Source of the DNA: an uncultured Lachnospiraceae bacterium
Lineage (GTDB): Bacteria; Bacillota; Clostridia; Lachnospirales; Lachnospiraceae
Reading direction: 5' to 3'
Assembly: GCA_947644545.1 (NCBI GenBank)
Contig: CANRZW010000021.1
Coordinates: 1-63,666 of the forward strand
DNA: 63,666 nt
The notes below the pieces were generated by a model that had not been told where the DNA came from, searched no databases, and saw only the letters and a list, made by a program, of their open reading frames with translations. Positions within the stretch are counted from its first letter, which is position 1; every line of letters begins with the position of its first letter. This document shows, in pieces, positions 7,568-16,712 of the stretch. Position numbers and translations under genes: made by a program.

Positions 7568-9178
7568 TTACTCCTTGACTACTTTCTGCAATGTCTCTGC
7601 TGTACGTACCGCATCCCCAATAGTCCACCCTGACTCTTCTTCCAGTAACGCAAAAATCTCCGAGATGATCCCTACTGTTCTTTCATCCCGAAGCTGCACG
7701 CATATCGCCCCGCGAGGCAGATCCGTGCAGATTAATTTCCTCTTGCTGCGGTAGTGATCAAGAATATCATGCAGTTCAAATTCTCTATCGCTGTCTATAT
7801 ATTGTTCTACAACACTGCCTATTTCCTGATCAAACAAGTAACATCCTGCAAGTAAGCCACTATCCTTTGTAAGTTCACCCGCTCTCTTCTTCCATACATA
7901 TGCTCCGTCAAACTGCTTTGCTTTCTGATTCATTTCTTTGCCCAAATAGCTGCCATAAAATATATGGTCTTCATAAAACAAGCATACAGCTTCATCATAA
8001 AAATGTGAAATATCGGCTTTTAACACGGAACAGATATCATTTTCGTTTCCTTCCATATAGCGTATATTGACACCTTTATGCCTAAAATCTTCTAAAACCG
8101 GTTCCATTTTTTCCCTGAGTGCCATAGATGTTACGATCGTAATATCTGTCATCTTCATTAGAAACAACGTGTTTAACGAATAATAGATAAGCGGACGTTC
8201 ATTCAGATAGATTAGATCTCTCTTTTCTATTTCCAGCTTTGATCCAAATAGGTATGCCCTGTGTGAGTAATAGCCATCAAAACACATCTTATATTCTCTG
8301 ATCGTATTTTCGTGCAGCATAGTTGCAACTACACTGCCTCCACATGGTGCAAGAACCAAAGAAGGACACCTTGCTAATATGGCCAATGTCAATAAATATT
8401 GTTGATCCCTGTATTCGCCATCTGCCCCACCTGCACGATGAAGATTTATAGATTCCTTACCTACCTGCTCATATCTCGGCGATTCAAGACAGGATAATCT
8501 TCTGCCATACTTCTTCTGCATCGCAGACAGAATCTTCTGATCCTCTGTAGCTACAAATATCTTATCGCATTTACCATTATCCAAATACTCGTCTATTGCG
8601 CAGAACATTTCATCAAGTTGGATGCATTTCGGGTGATGCATCGGTTTTAAGTTCTTATAATCTGTTCCCCGGATCAACACGCCCAGCGTATGGTCGTCTA
8701 TCATCCGTTTTGCCGCGCAATCTATTCTATTTAAGAAGTCCTTACGAAAACGCACATATTTGCGGAATTGCTCTCGTCTATCCCCAGCCTTGTAAAAATC
8801 CACATAATCCTTTAGCAGGAAATCCTTACTTCCCTTTATAGCCAGGACATCATCTACAATCCAATAGTCCTCACTCTCATATGCCTCTTTAAGACCGATC
8901 CCGCACGGCTGCTCAAAAAAAACCTCCCAAATATTTCTCCTGTCAGATTCATACGAATATTGCGGCAGTTTGCAGCTTTCCCAATCGACAACAGGAATAT
9001 AAGCATTCTCCAGCGCAATCTCGATACCAATAAAAGTATGTAGAATGTACCACCCTAATCCGGCGGTCGTTACCAGCGAAGTTCCCATTCTCAGGATCAT
9101 GTACTTTTTGTCTGTTTCCACTCGGGCAGATATGGTATCATTTCGCCACTCTGAATATGCACCAACTATTTTGCTCAT
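7568..9178 (-). CDS. Fusion of fucosyltransferase-like domain with a degenerate RmlA-like nucleotidyltransferase domain
   Basis: The protein has 536 residues. The first 300 resemble GT23/NodZ-type fucosyltransferases: VLIRGTDYK (residues 167-175, the GDP-fucose-binding region), FVATEDQ and APCGGSV. From about residue 318 the chain follows glucose-1-phosphate thymidylyltransferase (RmlA): RPLIYYSLNTLFLMKM, then YEDHIFYGSYL (compare the RmlA segment DNIFYG), then a C-terminal GCYLFD...ELHDILDHY block. The nucleotide-binding signature GGxGTRLxPxT and the PKQ lysine are absent, so this half is probably non-catalytic. I start at the ATG at 9178, preceded by GGAAG. I recall no characterised protein with this pairing. 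Confidence 0.75.
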   Translation of the reverse strand: MSKIVGAYSEWRNDTISARVETDKKYMILRMGTSLVTTAGLGWYILHTFIGIEIALENAYIPVVDWESCKLPQYSYESDRRNIWEVFFEQPCGIGLKEAYESEDYWIVDDVLAIKGSKDFLLKDYVDFYKAGDRREQFRKYVRFRKDFLNRIDCAAKRMIDDHTLGVLIRGTDYKNLKPMHHPKCIQLDEMFCAIDEYLDNGKCDKIFVATEDQKILSAMQKKYGRRLSCLESPRYEQVGKESINLHRAGGADGEYRDQQYLLTLAILARCPSLVLAPCGGSVVATMLHENTIREYKMCFDGYYSHRAYLFGSKLEIEKRDLIYLNERPLIYYSLNTLFLMKMTDITIVTSMALREKMEPVLEDFRHKGVNIRYMEGNENDICSVLKADISHFYDEAVCLFYEDHIFYGSYLGKEMNQKAKQFDGAYVWKKRAGELTKDSGLLAGCYLFDQEIGSVVEQYIDSDREFELHDILDHYRSKRKLICTDLPRGAICVQLRDERTVGIISEIFALLEEESGWTIGDAVRTAETLQKVVKE

Positions 9179-9223
9179 TCGACCCACTTCCAATTTATTC
9201 TACTTACACAGAATGTAATATCG

Positions 9224-10420
9224 TTAATAATTATAGCAGTTTTCTGCCATATACTCCATCATACTGCTGATGCATTTGCCTAACTGTTCGTTCTCATCTG
9301 ACAAACTTATATAATTACGGTAATCATACGTTTCTTTCTTTACAATCTCCACCGTTATATACTGACTGCTTCTCTGTACACTGCCTTCCACAAATACCTT
9401 GATCACTATATGATCACCAAAGAATTTATTGACATTGACATAATTATTTTCATTCCAAATAATAAATTCGTTGTCGTCATTATAATCAATATTCCACTTA
9501 TGCAGTCCCAAACATCCTTCATAAACAGCCTCTGCACGATGATGATACAGCCGTAAAAGACCACCCGTTTTCAATACCTGCAAACATTCGACCAAACTCT
9601 TTAAGGGATCAATGCAATGATCCAGGGCATTTTCTATCAAGATCACATCCGCATAATCCTTTTGAAAAAAAACTGCCATAAACTCAAACATTCCAAAAGC
9701 AACAGTTTTCACATTGCCAAGTGCATAACGTGCATTAATCCTATTATACGCATATGACAATGGATCAACCGCAACAGCATGAACTCTGCCGCCATCAGGC
9801 AGCCGTGAGCCATATCTTGATACGACGCCGCAGCCGATGTCCAAAAGAGTACCACCATCCTTCAGATAGTGAAATATATTCTCTCCATGACAGCCTTTTG
9901 CCGGCGCCACATCACAGTTCCTGATATTTGTGAGATATTCTTCATGATATCTACCGTTTTCTTTGGCTGCCCAATTAACCCAAAAGTTTACTTCCGACTC
10001 TAATTCTCTTGTCCACTGTGCTGCCTGCTGCACAAAATCAGCATCATACCTCCCCAGGCTACCCCGGTTTTCTCTGTGTTTTCGTTCTATCATATCGTTC
10101 TGGAGCACATCTTTATCTATGATCCTTCCATTGAATTCTGTATTAATGATTTCCTCGATCTCTGATACAACGTCTGAATGAATCGGCGAAATGATAAAAT
10201 ACAGATTATCCTGATATTTTGCACACAGTTCCAACACCTGGGCTTTATCAAAAATAATTTTGCCACAAAAAGACTGTCCCCAAAGCGCCTTGTTAGAATC
10301 GTAGTATCCCAACAAATCATAAAACTGGCTAATATATTTATCCATGCCGAAAGCACTTTTGCCTGCACCGAAAACTATATATTTTTGGTTTACTTGAATT
10401 TGCATTCCGTCCCACTCCAT
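9224..10420 (-). CDS. Class I SAM methyltransferase with N-terminal Rossmann-like module
   Basis: The product has 398 residues. Residues 1-95 form the recurring module (YIVFGAGKSAFGMDKYI, YYDSNKALWGQ). The middle has a class I methyltransferase core with the SAM-binding motif LLDIGCG, an acidic VDPLS after the second strand, and DVILIENALDHCIDPLKSL. A linker segment, ELESEVNFWVNWAAKENG, resembles the small remnant at 22241-22369. The acceptor is unknown; position in the island suggests a glycan sugar or sugar nucleotide. The start at 10420 is kept, though an ATG five codons later is equally possible. Confidence 0.75.
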   Translation of the reverse strand: MEWDGMQIQVNQKYIVFGAGKSAFGMDKYISQFYDLLGYYDSNKALWGQSFCGKIIFDKAQVLELCAKYQDNLYFIISPIHSDVVSEIEEIINTEFNGRIIDKDVLQNDMIERKHRENRGSLGRYDADFVQQAAQWTRELESEVNFWVNWAAKENGRYHEEYLTNIRNCDVAPAKGCHGENIFHYLKDGGTLLDIGCGVVSRYGSRLPDGGRVHAVAVDPLSYAYNRINARYALGNVKTVAFGMFEFMAVFFQKDYADVILIENALDHCIDPLKSLVECLQVLKTGGLLRLYHHRAEAVYEGCLGLHKWNIDYNDDNEFIIWNENNYVNVNKFFGDHIVIKVFVEGSVQRSSQYITVEIVKKETYDYRNYISLSDENEQLGKCISSMMEYMAENCYNY

Positions 10421-10475
10421 CAGTTTCTATCCTAATATAGCCACTATACTGCTATATTATCTACTTCAATCTATA

Positions 10476-10958
10476 TTATAACTCATATAGAACATCTTCC
10501 AGCGAAATCACCGGACAATCAACTTTCTGATACAGCATTTCCTCAATCTCGTCAAAATAAAAGGTAGCAGTAACAACGATTGCATCTACCGACTCCAGCT
10601 CCTCATCCGGTGTAACAACATCGATATCTGCATATATACCATCTGCATTCCTGTCAATAATATATTTTACCGTAATACCGGAATCCTTCAATTCATCAAG
10701 CAGCCTTTCTCCAAACTCCTTCATTCCATATATCGCGATCGTTTTATACTGATTTTCTTCAAAAAAATCTGCCAGCGATTTCCCTTCCTGACGGACCATA
10801 AGCCATTTATTAAACATATGATAATAGGAACTCATTTTGCTTGCTTTATCTTTTGTCGTTTGCAGTTCCTTCTTTAATTTCGTGCCAATTGCCACACTTC
10901 CTGCTGCAGCCCCAATGGCTCCGCTGGTCATTACCGAAATAATACTTCCTTTTTTCAT
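10476..10958 (-). CDS. Stand-alone Rossmann-like module with hydrophobic N terminus
   Basis: A 160-residue protein of unknown function. Residues 8-27 are a glycine/alanine-rich hydrophobic stretch (TSGAIGAAAGSVAIGTKL) that could be a membrane anchor, followed by a lysine-rich helix. From about residue 70 it is a single Rossmann-like unit: TIAIYGMKEFGERLLDEL, then VKYIIDRNADG, then AIVVTATFYFDEIEEML. The same unit is fused to at least ten neighbouring enzymes. It has no catalytic domain. A scaffold, ligand sensor or membrane tether for the glycan enzymes are possible roles. The start has GGAGGG eight bases upstream. Confidence 0.7.
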   Translation of the reverse strand: MKKGSIISVMTSGAIGAAAGSVAIGTKLKKELQTTKDKASKMSSYYHMFNKWLMVRQEGKSLADFFEENQYKTIAIYGMKEFGERLLDELKDSGITVKYIIDRNADGIYADIDVVTPDEELESVDAIVVTATFYFDEIEEMLYQKVDCPVISLEDVLYEL

Positions 10959-10991
10959 CGTTTGATCCCTCCTGCTTTCCTATAATATCCA

Positions 10992-12095
10992 CTAACTCTC
11001 AATGCTTCCTAAGCTTATCATCTGATCCAACAGCTCGGCATAGGTAAAAGATCTGCCCGTCTCCACTCCCGTATCTTTTAATCTGCGGATGATCTCTTCC
11101 TCATACCCTTTTGGTGTAATGCATATACGAATCCCGGGATCCTGAAGATCTGCATTCTCTGGTTTTATCACCTGATATCCCCTGATCTGTGCCTTCTCTT
11201 TATAAGAATCAATGAATCCAACGATTCGCAGCCCCAGATACTCAAAAAGCTCCATGCACTCCATCCCTCTGTTGCCGATTCCCCAGATATAATATGCTTT
11301 GCTATAGTCAAATAATTTCTTGATATCGTCCGTTCTCTTTTCTATGGCATTTCTTTTTCTCTCCCTTCTTTCCACCATCTTTAGTTGAGCGGGATAGAAC
11401 TCCCTTACCCTTTTTTCCATATGTGCATATGCACTGAGCTTCGCATACTTAAGCGCCATACGGTATTCTTCTTCCAATGCCAAATACTGTTTTCTGGAAC
11501 TGATCCCGCCATCGCTAAAATAGGTAAAATAATCTTCCACACATATAACTTTCGCCCCATTCAGGCATACTTTCATCACCCAGTCTGAGTCTGCCGCTAT
11601 CTTATACGATGTATCAAACCCACCATATTTTATATATAATTCTCTCTTGGCAAACAGCGCTGGATGTGGATACACAACACCAAAAAATAAATTTTCTCTG
11701 TTGCTTTTGTCATAGACAGCTTTTTTTACTGTTCCCTCCGCACATATATACATATTTCCACTGACCATATCTACATCGTCAGTCTTAAAATATTCATTCA
11801 CGCGTTCCAAAACATTTTCTGTATAATAATCATCACTATTTAAAAAGGCAAAAACTTCTCCGGTTGCCTTCGCCAGCCCTTTATTCATTGCATCATACAA
11901 CCCATCATCCGGTTCACTGATCCATACTGACAGATTCTCTTTATACTTTCTTATAATATCCAGTGTTCCGTCTGTCGAACCACCATCAATGATGATATAT
12001 TCTAATTCACTATAATTCTGCGCTAACACGCTTTTAATCGTTCTCTCGATTGTTTTTACACTGTTAAAGCAAACAGTAATAACTGTAATCTTCAT
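10992..12095 (-). CDS. GT2 glycosyltransferase with C-terminal Rossmann-like module
   Basis: The product has 367 residues. The N-terminal GT-A domain begins ITVITVCFNS and has the nucleotide-binding IIDGGSTDGT, the metal-binding LNSDD and a late DSDWVMKV block, all typical of family 2. After a charged helical linker the last 100 residues hold the recurring module (YYIWGIGNRGMECMEL, VGFIDSY, ICITPKGYEEEI). It is a close paralogue of the preceding gene in the same arrangement, so the pair looks like a tandem duplication. Its first 32 bases overlap the end of that gene, which indicates translational coupling. The sugar specificity is unknown. Confidence 0.85.
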   Translation of the reverse strand: MKITVITVCFNSVKTIERTIKSVLAQNYSELEYIIIDGGSTDGTLDIIRKYKENLSVWISEPDDGLYDAMNKGLAKATGEVFAFLNSDDYYTENVLERVNEYFKTDDVDMVSGNMYICAEGTVKKAVYDKSNRENLFFGVVYPHPALFAKRELYIKYGGFDTSYKIAADSDWVMKVCLNGAKVICVEDYFTYFSDGGISSRKQYLALEEEYRMALKYAKLSAYAHMEKRVREFYPAQLKMVERRERKRNAIEKRTDDIKKLFDYSKAYYIWGIGNRGMECMELFEYLGLRIVGFIDSYKEKAQIRGYQVIKPENADLQDPGIRICITPKGYEEEIIRRLKDTGVETGRSFTYAELLDQMISLGSIES

Positions 12096-13191
12096 TATAA
12101 TCTGTTTCTCCTAATTGAATTATCCTCTCCACCAAATTTGAAAAAAGTATAATATTGTCTTCCGCCATACCCATTTCTTTCAGCTGTATCCTTATCTCAT
12201 TTTCATACTGTTTAGGCGTTACACAAACAATGGCATCAGGTTCTATGCTGTCAGGCCTAAAAACACGATATCCGTCACATTCCGTAAGGTCAGTATAGGA
12301 ATCGATAAAGCCTGCTATGCTGATCTTCGCACGTACAAGCAGGTCTCGGCACTGTTTCCCCCTTACTCCGACTCCCCATATATAATATACTCGTCTGACA
12401 TCTAACAACGTCCTGATTTTGTTGATCTGATACGATATCGCCCGGTTATAGGCTGTCTCCCTTTTTGCAAAATAAAGTTCCCTCTCATAATATTCTCTCA
12501 AACGTTCTCTAAGATGTTCTTTTTTGTGGCATTGTATAGCGGTAAGCGCCGCCTTATATTGCTCCTTTAATGCGTCGTAACGTCTCAATGTACTCACCCC
12601 GCCATAGGAAAAAAAGGTAAGACAGTCATTCACCACCAATACTTTTACACCTGCAAGACACACACGCAGCATCCAGTCATAGTCTGCCGCAATTTTATAA
12701 TCTGTGTCAAATGCACCATATCTTTTAAAAAGTTTTGCTCTGACAAATAAGGCAGGGTGCGGAAATCCTATATCAAGAAAATAATCATCCGCATTATCTT
12801 GTTCCTTGCTGTGTATGATACTGCGTTCCCCGTTTCTTACACAACAAATACACCCGCTTACCATATCGGCATCACTTTCACTGAAATACTCTTTTACGCG
12901 CTCAAACGTATTACTCTCATACCAATCATCACTATTAAGAAATGCTATGATATCTCCCGTTGATGCTGCTATGCCTTTATTCATAGCATCATAGATGCCT
13001 TGATCCGGCTCACTTACCCAATAAGTAATTGCGTTCTCATACTTTTGTATAATGTCACAAGTGTTATCTGTAGAGCCTCCATCAATAACGATATATTCCA
13101 CCTCCCTATATCCTTGCACTATGACGCTTTTTATCGCTCGTTCAATTGTTTTTTCGCTATTATAGCAGACTGTTATAATTGATATTTTCAT
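12064..13191 (-). CDS. GT2 glycosyltransferase with C-terminal Rossmann-like module (paralogue)
   Basis: The product has 375 residues with the same plan as its downstream neighbour: GT-A domain (ISIITVCYNS, VIDGGSTDNT, LNSDDWY, DYDWMLRV), charged linker, then the Rossmann-like module (YYIWGVGVRGKQCRDL, AGFIDSY, VCVTPKQYENEI). The two proteins align along their whole length, so they arose by duplication and may add successive sugars. The 3' end overlaps the next start by 32 bases. Family 2 enzymes are inverting; the donor cannot be named. Confidence 0.85.
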   Translation of the reverse strand: MKISIITVCYNSEKTIERAIKSVIVQGYREVEYIVIDGGSTDNTCDIIQKYENAITYWVSEPDQGIYDAMNKGIAASTGDIIAFLNSDDWYESNTFERVKEYFSESDADMVSGCICCVRNGERSIIHSKEQDNADDYFLDIGFPHPALFVRAKLFKRYGAFDTDYKIAADYDWMLRVCLAGVKVLVVNDCLTFFSYGGVSTLRRYDALKEQYKAALTAIQCHKKEHLRERLREYYERELYFAKRETAYNRAISYQINKIRTLLDVRRVYYIWGVGVRGKQCRDLLVRAKISIAGFIDSYTDLTECDGYRVFRPDSIEPDAIVCVTPKQYENEIRIQLKEMGMAEDNIILFSNLVERIIQLGETDYNEDYSYYCLL

Positions 13192-13208
13192 AATTTGCGC
13201 AATAGTCC

Positions 13209-14477
13209 TCAGCGTGTTGCCGATATAATCTTACCAATGGATTGTTCATAACCTTGATCGGAAATGTCTGTTACCATTGTATCTCCCGGCATCTCATTAT
13301 TGTACTTATGTGGAACGTAACTATAGCCCTTTCCCCTCAAAAACCATTCATACTCCAAATCCAAATGACCAATATCCAGTGCCCAGTATCCTGCTTTTGC
13401 CAAATCATACGCAAGTACTGTAGCCGTCGGGCCAAGGGCGATAAGTATAACCTTATTTTCTCCCTCTTCCATCACCGCATCATATACCGCATCATATACA
13501 TCAAATGCATTTTCATTCGGTGCGATAATTCGTTCGACACTTTCAGCATTAGCAAATAGATCATTACCGATACCCATGCGGGTTCTGTCGCCTTCCACGA
13601 GCAAAACTTCTCGCTGATCCCATATGCGTTTCAAATCATCAAATCTTTTCCTCGCCTTTTCAATCTCATCATGGGGATAGATCACATAAGGGCGGCTGAT
13701 ATACGCATTATAATATGTTTTATCCATATCCAATAACGCATAATGCTGCTTTCTTTTCTCCTCGGTCATATAATGTCGGATCGTTTCTTTATTTTCTTTT
13801 CTTATTCCTTCCATCGCGCCATAATCATCCGCAAGCGCCACAATATGATTCTGTACATCCGACGTCAGAATTTCACTTAACCGTTCAGCCAATTTCGCAT
13901 TATCACTCTGATAAATGGCTTTTGCTGTCCCCAGGATAATTTCAAATTCTCCATCCCCGTATCTGCTCATTGAACACTTTTCAGAAATAATCTTGTCACA
14001 TGTGCACTCCACGCTTACGATCCGTGGTAGTTCTATCTGCCTCCGCTTCAGTATGTCGGCCGCCTCATACAAATAATTCTCCTCGAAATGCTGCCGGCTT
14101 AGTTCCATCCATCTGATCCGTGTCTCCATATGATCCATTCGGAGTTTTAGCCGAAATCGATCGGCCGCATCCACGTCAAAAATATCCCGATATCCGTAAA
14201 GATCAATTGTTGGATCGCATAAGTTAATAATACGTTCTTGATCAAATCCTAAATCTGTCAACTCCTGATTGACACCTTCATACGCATAAATAAGGATAAC
14301 CACATACTCTACCATATCACCCGAAAACTCATACGGAGAGAAAACCTTTTTATCTCCTATCATTGCTCCCAATGACTTTATGTTATTATCAATAAAAAAG
14401 GCTATTTCGATATCACGGCTAAATATCTTTTCCAATTCCTTTATGTTTCTTCTTCCAACCATTACAGCAATTTTCAT
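13209..14477 (-). CDS. GT-D fold glycosyltransferase (DUF1792-type) with N-terminal Rossmann-like module
   Basis: A protein of 422 residues. Residues 1-90 carry a module like those of the neighbours (MKIAVMVGRRNIKELEKIF, FFIDNN, VVILIYAYEGV). The C-terminal 260 residues match the DUF1792/GT-D type first described for a glucosyltransferase in the Fap1 adhesin glycosylation pathway of Streptococcus parasanguinis. Visible motifs are MSRYGDGEFEI (residues 170-180, with the metal-binding DGE), YNAYISRPY, VEGDRTRMGIGNDLF and ALGPTATVLAYDL. That family works on protein-linked glycans, which agrees with protein glycosylation here. The start has GAGGGG eight bases upstream. Confidence 0.8.
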   Translation of the reverse strand: MKIAVMVGRRNIKELEKIFSRDIEIAFFIDNNIKSLGAMIGDKKVFSPYEFSGDMVEYVVILIYAYEGVNQELTDLGFDQERIINLCDPTIDLYGYRDIFDVDAADRFRLKLRMDHMETRIRWMELSRQHFEENYLYEAADILKRRQIELPRIVSVECTCDKIISEKCSMSRYGDGEFEIILGTAKAIYQSDNAKLAERLSEILTSDVQNHIVALADDYGAMEGIRKENKETIRHYMTEEKRKQHYALLDMDKTYYNAYISRPYVIYPHDEIEKARKRFDDLKRIWDQREVLLVEGDRTRMGIGNDLFANAESVERIIAPNENAFDVYDAVYDAVMEEGENKVILIALGPTATVLAYDLAKAGYWALDIGHLDLEYEWFLRGKGYSYVPHKYNNEMPGDTMVTDISDQGYEQSIGKIISATR

Positions 14478-14495
14478 AATAATTTCCCCTCACGC

Positions 14496-15806
14496 TCAGG
14501 CATCATATCGTAATACCGAGAAAATACCATCTTCATACATATGCTGGTTCTTATATAGATTTTCTTCATTCCCAAGCAGATAATTCCAGACTTCCAGATG
14601 CTTATTCACATAATTTTTCCACGTCCATGTACTTACAGAATTCACGATTCTCTCCCGTTTCCTCTGTAAGCTTAACAGCACATCCCTAAAATCCGGTATT
14701 GTCCGGCATTCATAGGTTATTCCCTCTCTCAAATCGAGATGAAATCCCTGTGGTGTAACAATCGTTCCCACTCCGGCACGAAGGGCGTCTAAATACCCCA
14801 TAGACCCTTCATCAAATCCCCAATAGAGAAAATAATCAAGTGTCGGTATCAGCTTGATGTACTCCTCATAATCGAATTCGTCATAATAATCTATCTGGAA
14901 TCCCATTGCTTTAACTTCTGCAACTATGTTTGTCCAACCGGAACCCATTATTTTAAATGCAAAATAATCCGGACTCAATACCTTACATAAATCAACCAGA
15001 ACATTCTCATTTTTTCTGTGATCATCATGCGTCTTGTTTGTTATACCCAGCACATATTTTTTGGGCTTTATTATTTCATCCTGTGCCGGATTGATATAAC
15101 ACAACTTTTCTCTGGGTACACCGTACATGACAAGCCTTTCCATTGTCTCCCTGGACATACAGATTCCCATCTTTGCCGTTCCCAATTGAAATTTAAGCAT
15201 CTCGAGCTTATTATACGAATCTATATGCGTTATCATAATCGTGTCATTATAAGAAGCAATCGGCTCATAGCTGTCATAAATAATATAGTGATTAATATCT
15301 GCCGTCGAATCTGTTACATTGCTAATGGAGCATTCATACCCCTTTCTTTCCAATTCTTCCTGCATCCTAACGGCGAATTTTCTTAAGATCCATCCCCGGT
15401 CTTCACACACCAAGTGTACATAACGTATGTCTTTCTTTTCCTCAGAAGCTACCAGGATCCTCTTTGTAAAATGCCTAAATGCCACATTATTAAAAAAATC
15501 AAAAACACAGGCATTAATTGACATTTTTTCTAACGTTTCTCTAATTTCCTTTCTAACCACCTCTGATTTCACACAGATCACGATCAACAATGTTTCTTCT
15601 GTCATCTGAAGTTTTGCCGGCGGGATCACAGGCACTCCATTTAATGTCCCGATCTCATCAGCACGCCTATCACATATCCAAGATATATTTTTAAGATACG
15701 GAAAAGCTTTCCTGGCATACATTCCTGCACCATATATTACAGTTTTATATCCCATAGTCTCACAAATATCAAAATAATCGTCCTCAAATGACATAAATTT
15801 TACCAT
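14496..15806 (-). CDS. GT-B glycosyltransferase with N-terminal Rossmann-like module
   Basis: About 436 residues. The first 110 form the recurring module (KTVIYGAGMYARKAFPYL, WICDRRADE, LLIVICVKSE). The remainder looks like a GT-B glycosyltransferase: an N-terminal lobe with HLVCEDRGWILRKFA, then YVLGITNKTHDDHRKNE and FKIMGSGW, and a donor-site segment LYWGFDEGSMGYLDALRAGVGTIVTPQGFH. It most resembles GT4/CgeB-like enzymes, though I cannot place it in a family with confidence. I use the ATG at 15806, which has GGAG about ten bases upstream; another ATG lies four codons later. Confidence 0.7.
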   Translation of the reverse strand: MVKFMSFEDDYFDICETMGYKTVIYGAGMYARKAFPYLKNISWICDRRADEIGTLNGVPVIPPAKLQMTEETLLIVICVKSEVVRKEIRETLEKMSINACVFDFFNNVAFRHFTKRILVASEEKKDIRYVHLVCEDRGWILRKFAVRMQEELERKGYECSISNVTDSTADINHYIIYDSYEPIASYNDTIMITHIDSYNKLEMLKFQLGTAKMGICMSRETMERLVMYGVPREKLCYINPAQDEIIKPKKYVLGITNKTHDDHRKNENVLVDLCKVLSPDYFAFKIMGSGWTNIVAEVKAMGFQIDYYDEFDYEEYIKLIPTLDYFLYWGFDEGSMGYLDALRAGVGTIVTPQGFHLDLREGITYECRTIPDFRDVLLSLQRKRERIVNSVSTWTWKNYVNKHLEVWNYLLGNEENLYKNQHMYEDGIFSVLRYDA

Positions 15807-15935
15807 TACTTTGCTCTCCACCGTATAAGCTGCTGTTCTCCGGAACATCAGGTCAGATTTCTAAACTGCAATATCATTCTACATCTTTATCTCCGAATGC
15901 ATATTGGAGGTGTCACTTTCAAACTTACTTCTATA

Positions 15936-16700
15936 TCACACCGGCTTTGCAATAAAATAGCTGGTCCATGAATCGTAATCCGTCTCACCAAGCGTTCGAC
16001 AATCAATATTGTCAAGCAGTTGAAATCCGGCATCCCTTAACAACAACTCCAATTCCGGCCTGAAATAGTATCGCATTTTATGTACTTCATTGATAGTCTG
16101 TACCTGGCCTGTCTTCTTATTCATAATCAGCACTTCATAGTTCACATCCACCACATTTTCCTTATCATGCATGACCGGCCTCGCAATTCTGATCAGCTGA
16201 TTCTCGTTGTCTTCTATCTCCTTTACCCTGACACACGGCCTGTCACTTAAAACCCCCGGCCCGTACCATACGTCAAAAAGAAAGCATCCGTTTGCATTGT
16301 CATTTAAGGAAGCCCTGGCCGATCGAAATGCCTGTACAATATCTTCATTTGTATTCTGATAACTCATAACATGAAACAGAGAAATAACCGCATCATACTT
16401 CTGATCCGTTTCGTAATTCCTGACGTCTGCAACTTCAAACGCGATCCTGCTGCCATCCGAATCCGAATTCTGCCTTGCTATCTCTATCATAAGAGGACTC
16501 ATGTCAATCCCTTTACATTGATAACCAAGCTTTACAAGCTCCATATCATGTTTCCCTGTACCACAGCCGAAATTGATGACCCTGTTGATCCGAGAGCCAT
16601 ATCGCTTCAAAAGCTTGTCCACGGTCTCTGCCTCAGACTTATAATCCTTATCTTTATAAAATGCATTGTAATAATACGCATAATCTTGAAATGTCTGCAT
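15936..16700 (-). CDS. Class I SAM-dependent methyltransferase
   Basis: A 254-residue single-domain methyltransferase. Motif I is VINFGCGTGKHD, the acidic residue after strand 2 is in GIDMSPLMI, and motif II/III includes AVISLFHVMSYQ. The C-terminal half has a long beta segment ending TSYFIAKP. It lacks the Rossmann-like module seen on most neighbours. N- or O-methylation of a sugar nucleotide or glycan is likely; members of this general family also methylate amino sugars. It starts 12 bases after the next upstream gene ends. Confidence 0.75.
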   Translation of the reverse strand: MQTFQDYAYYYNAFYKDKDYKSEAETVDKLLKRYGSRINRVINFGCGTGKHDMELVKLGYQCKGIDMSPLMIEIARQNSDSDGSRIAFEVADVRNYETDQKYDAVISLFHVMSYQNTNEDIVQAFRSARASLNDNANGCFLFDVWYGPGVLSDRPCVRVKEIEDNENQLIRIARPVMHDKENVVDVNYEVLIMNKKTGQVQTINEVHKMRYYFRPELELLLRDAGFQLLDNIDCRTLGETDYDSWTSYFIAKPV

Positions 16701-16712
16701 AAACCCTACCCT

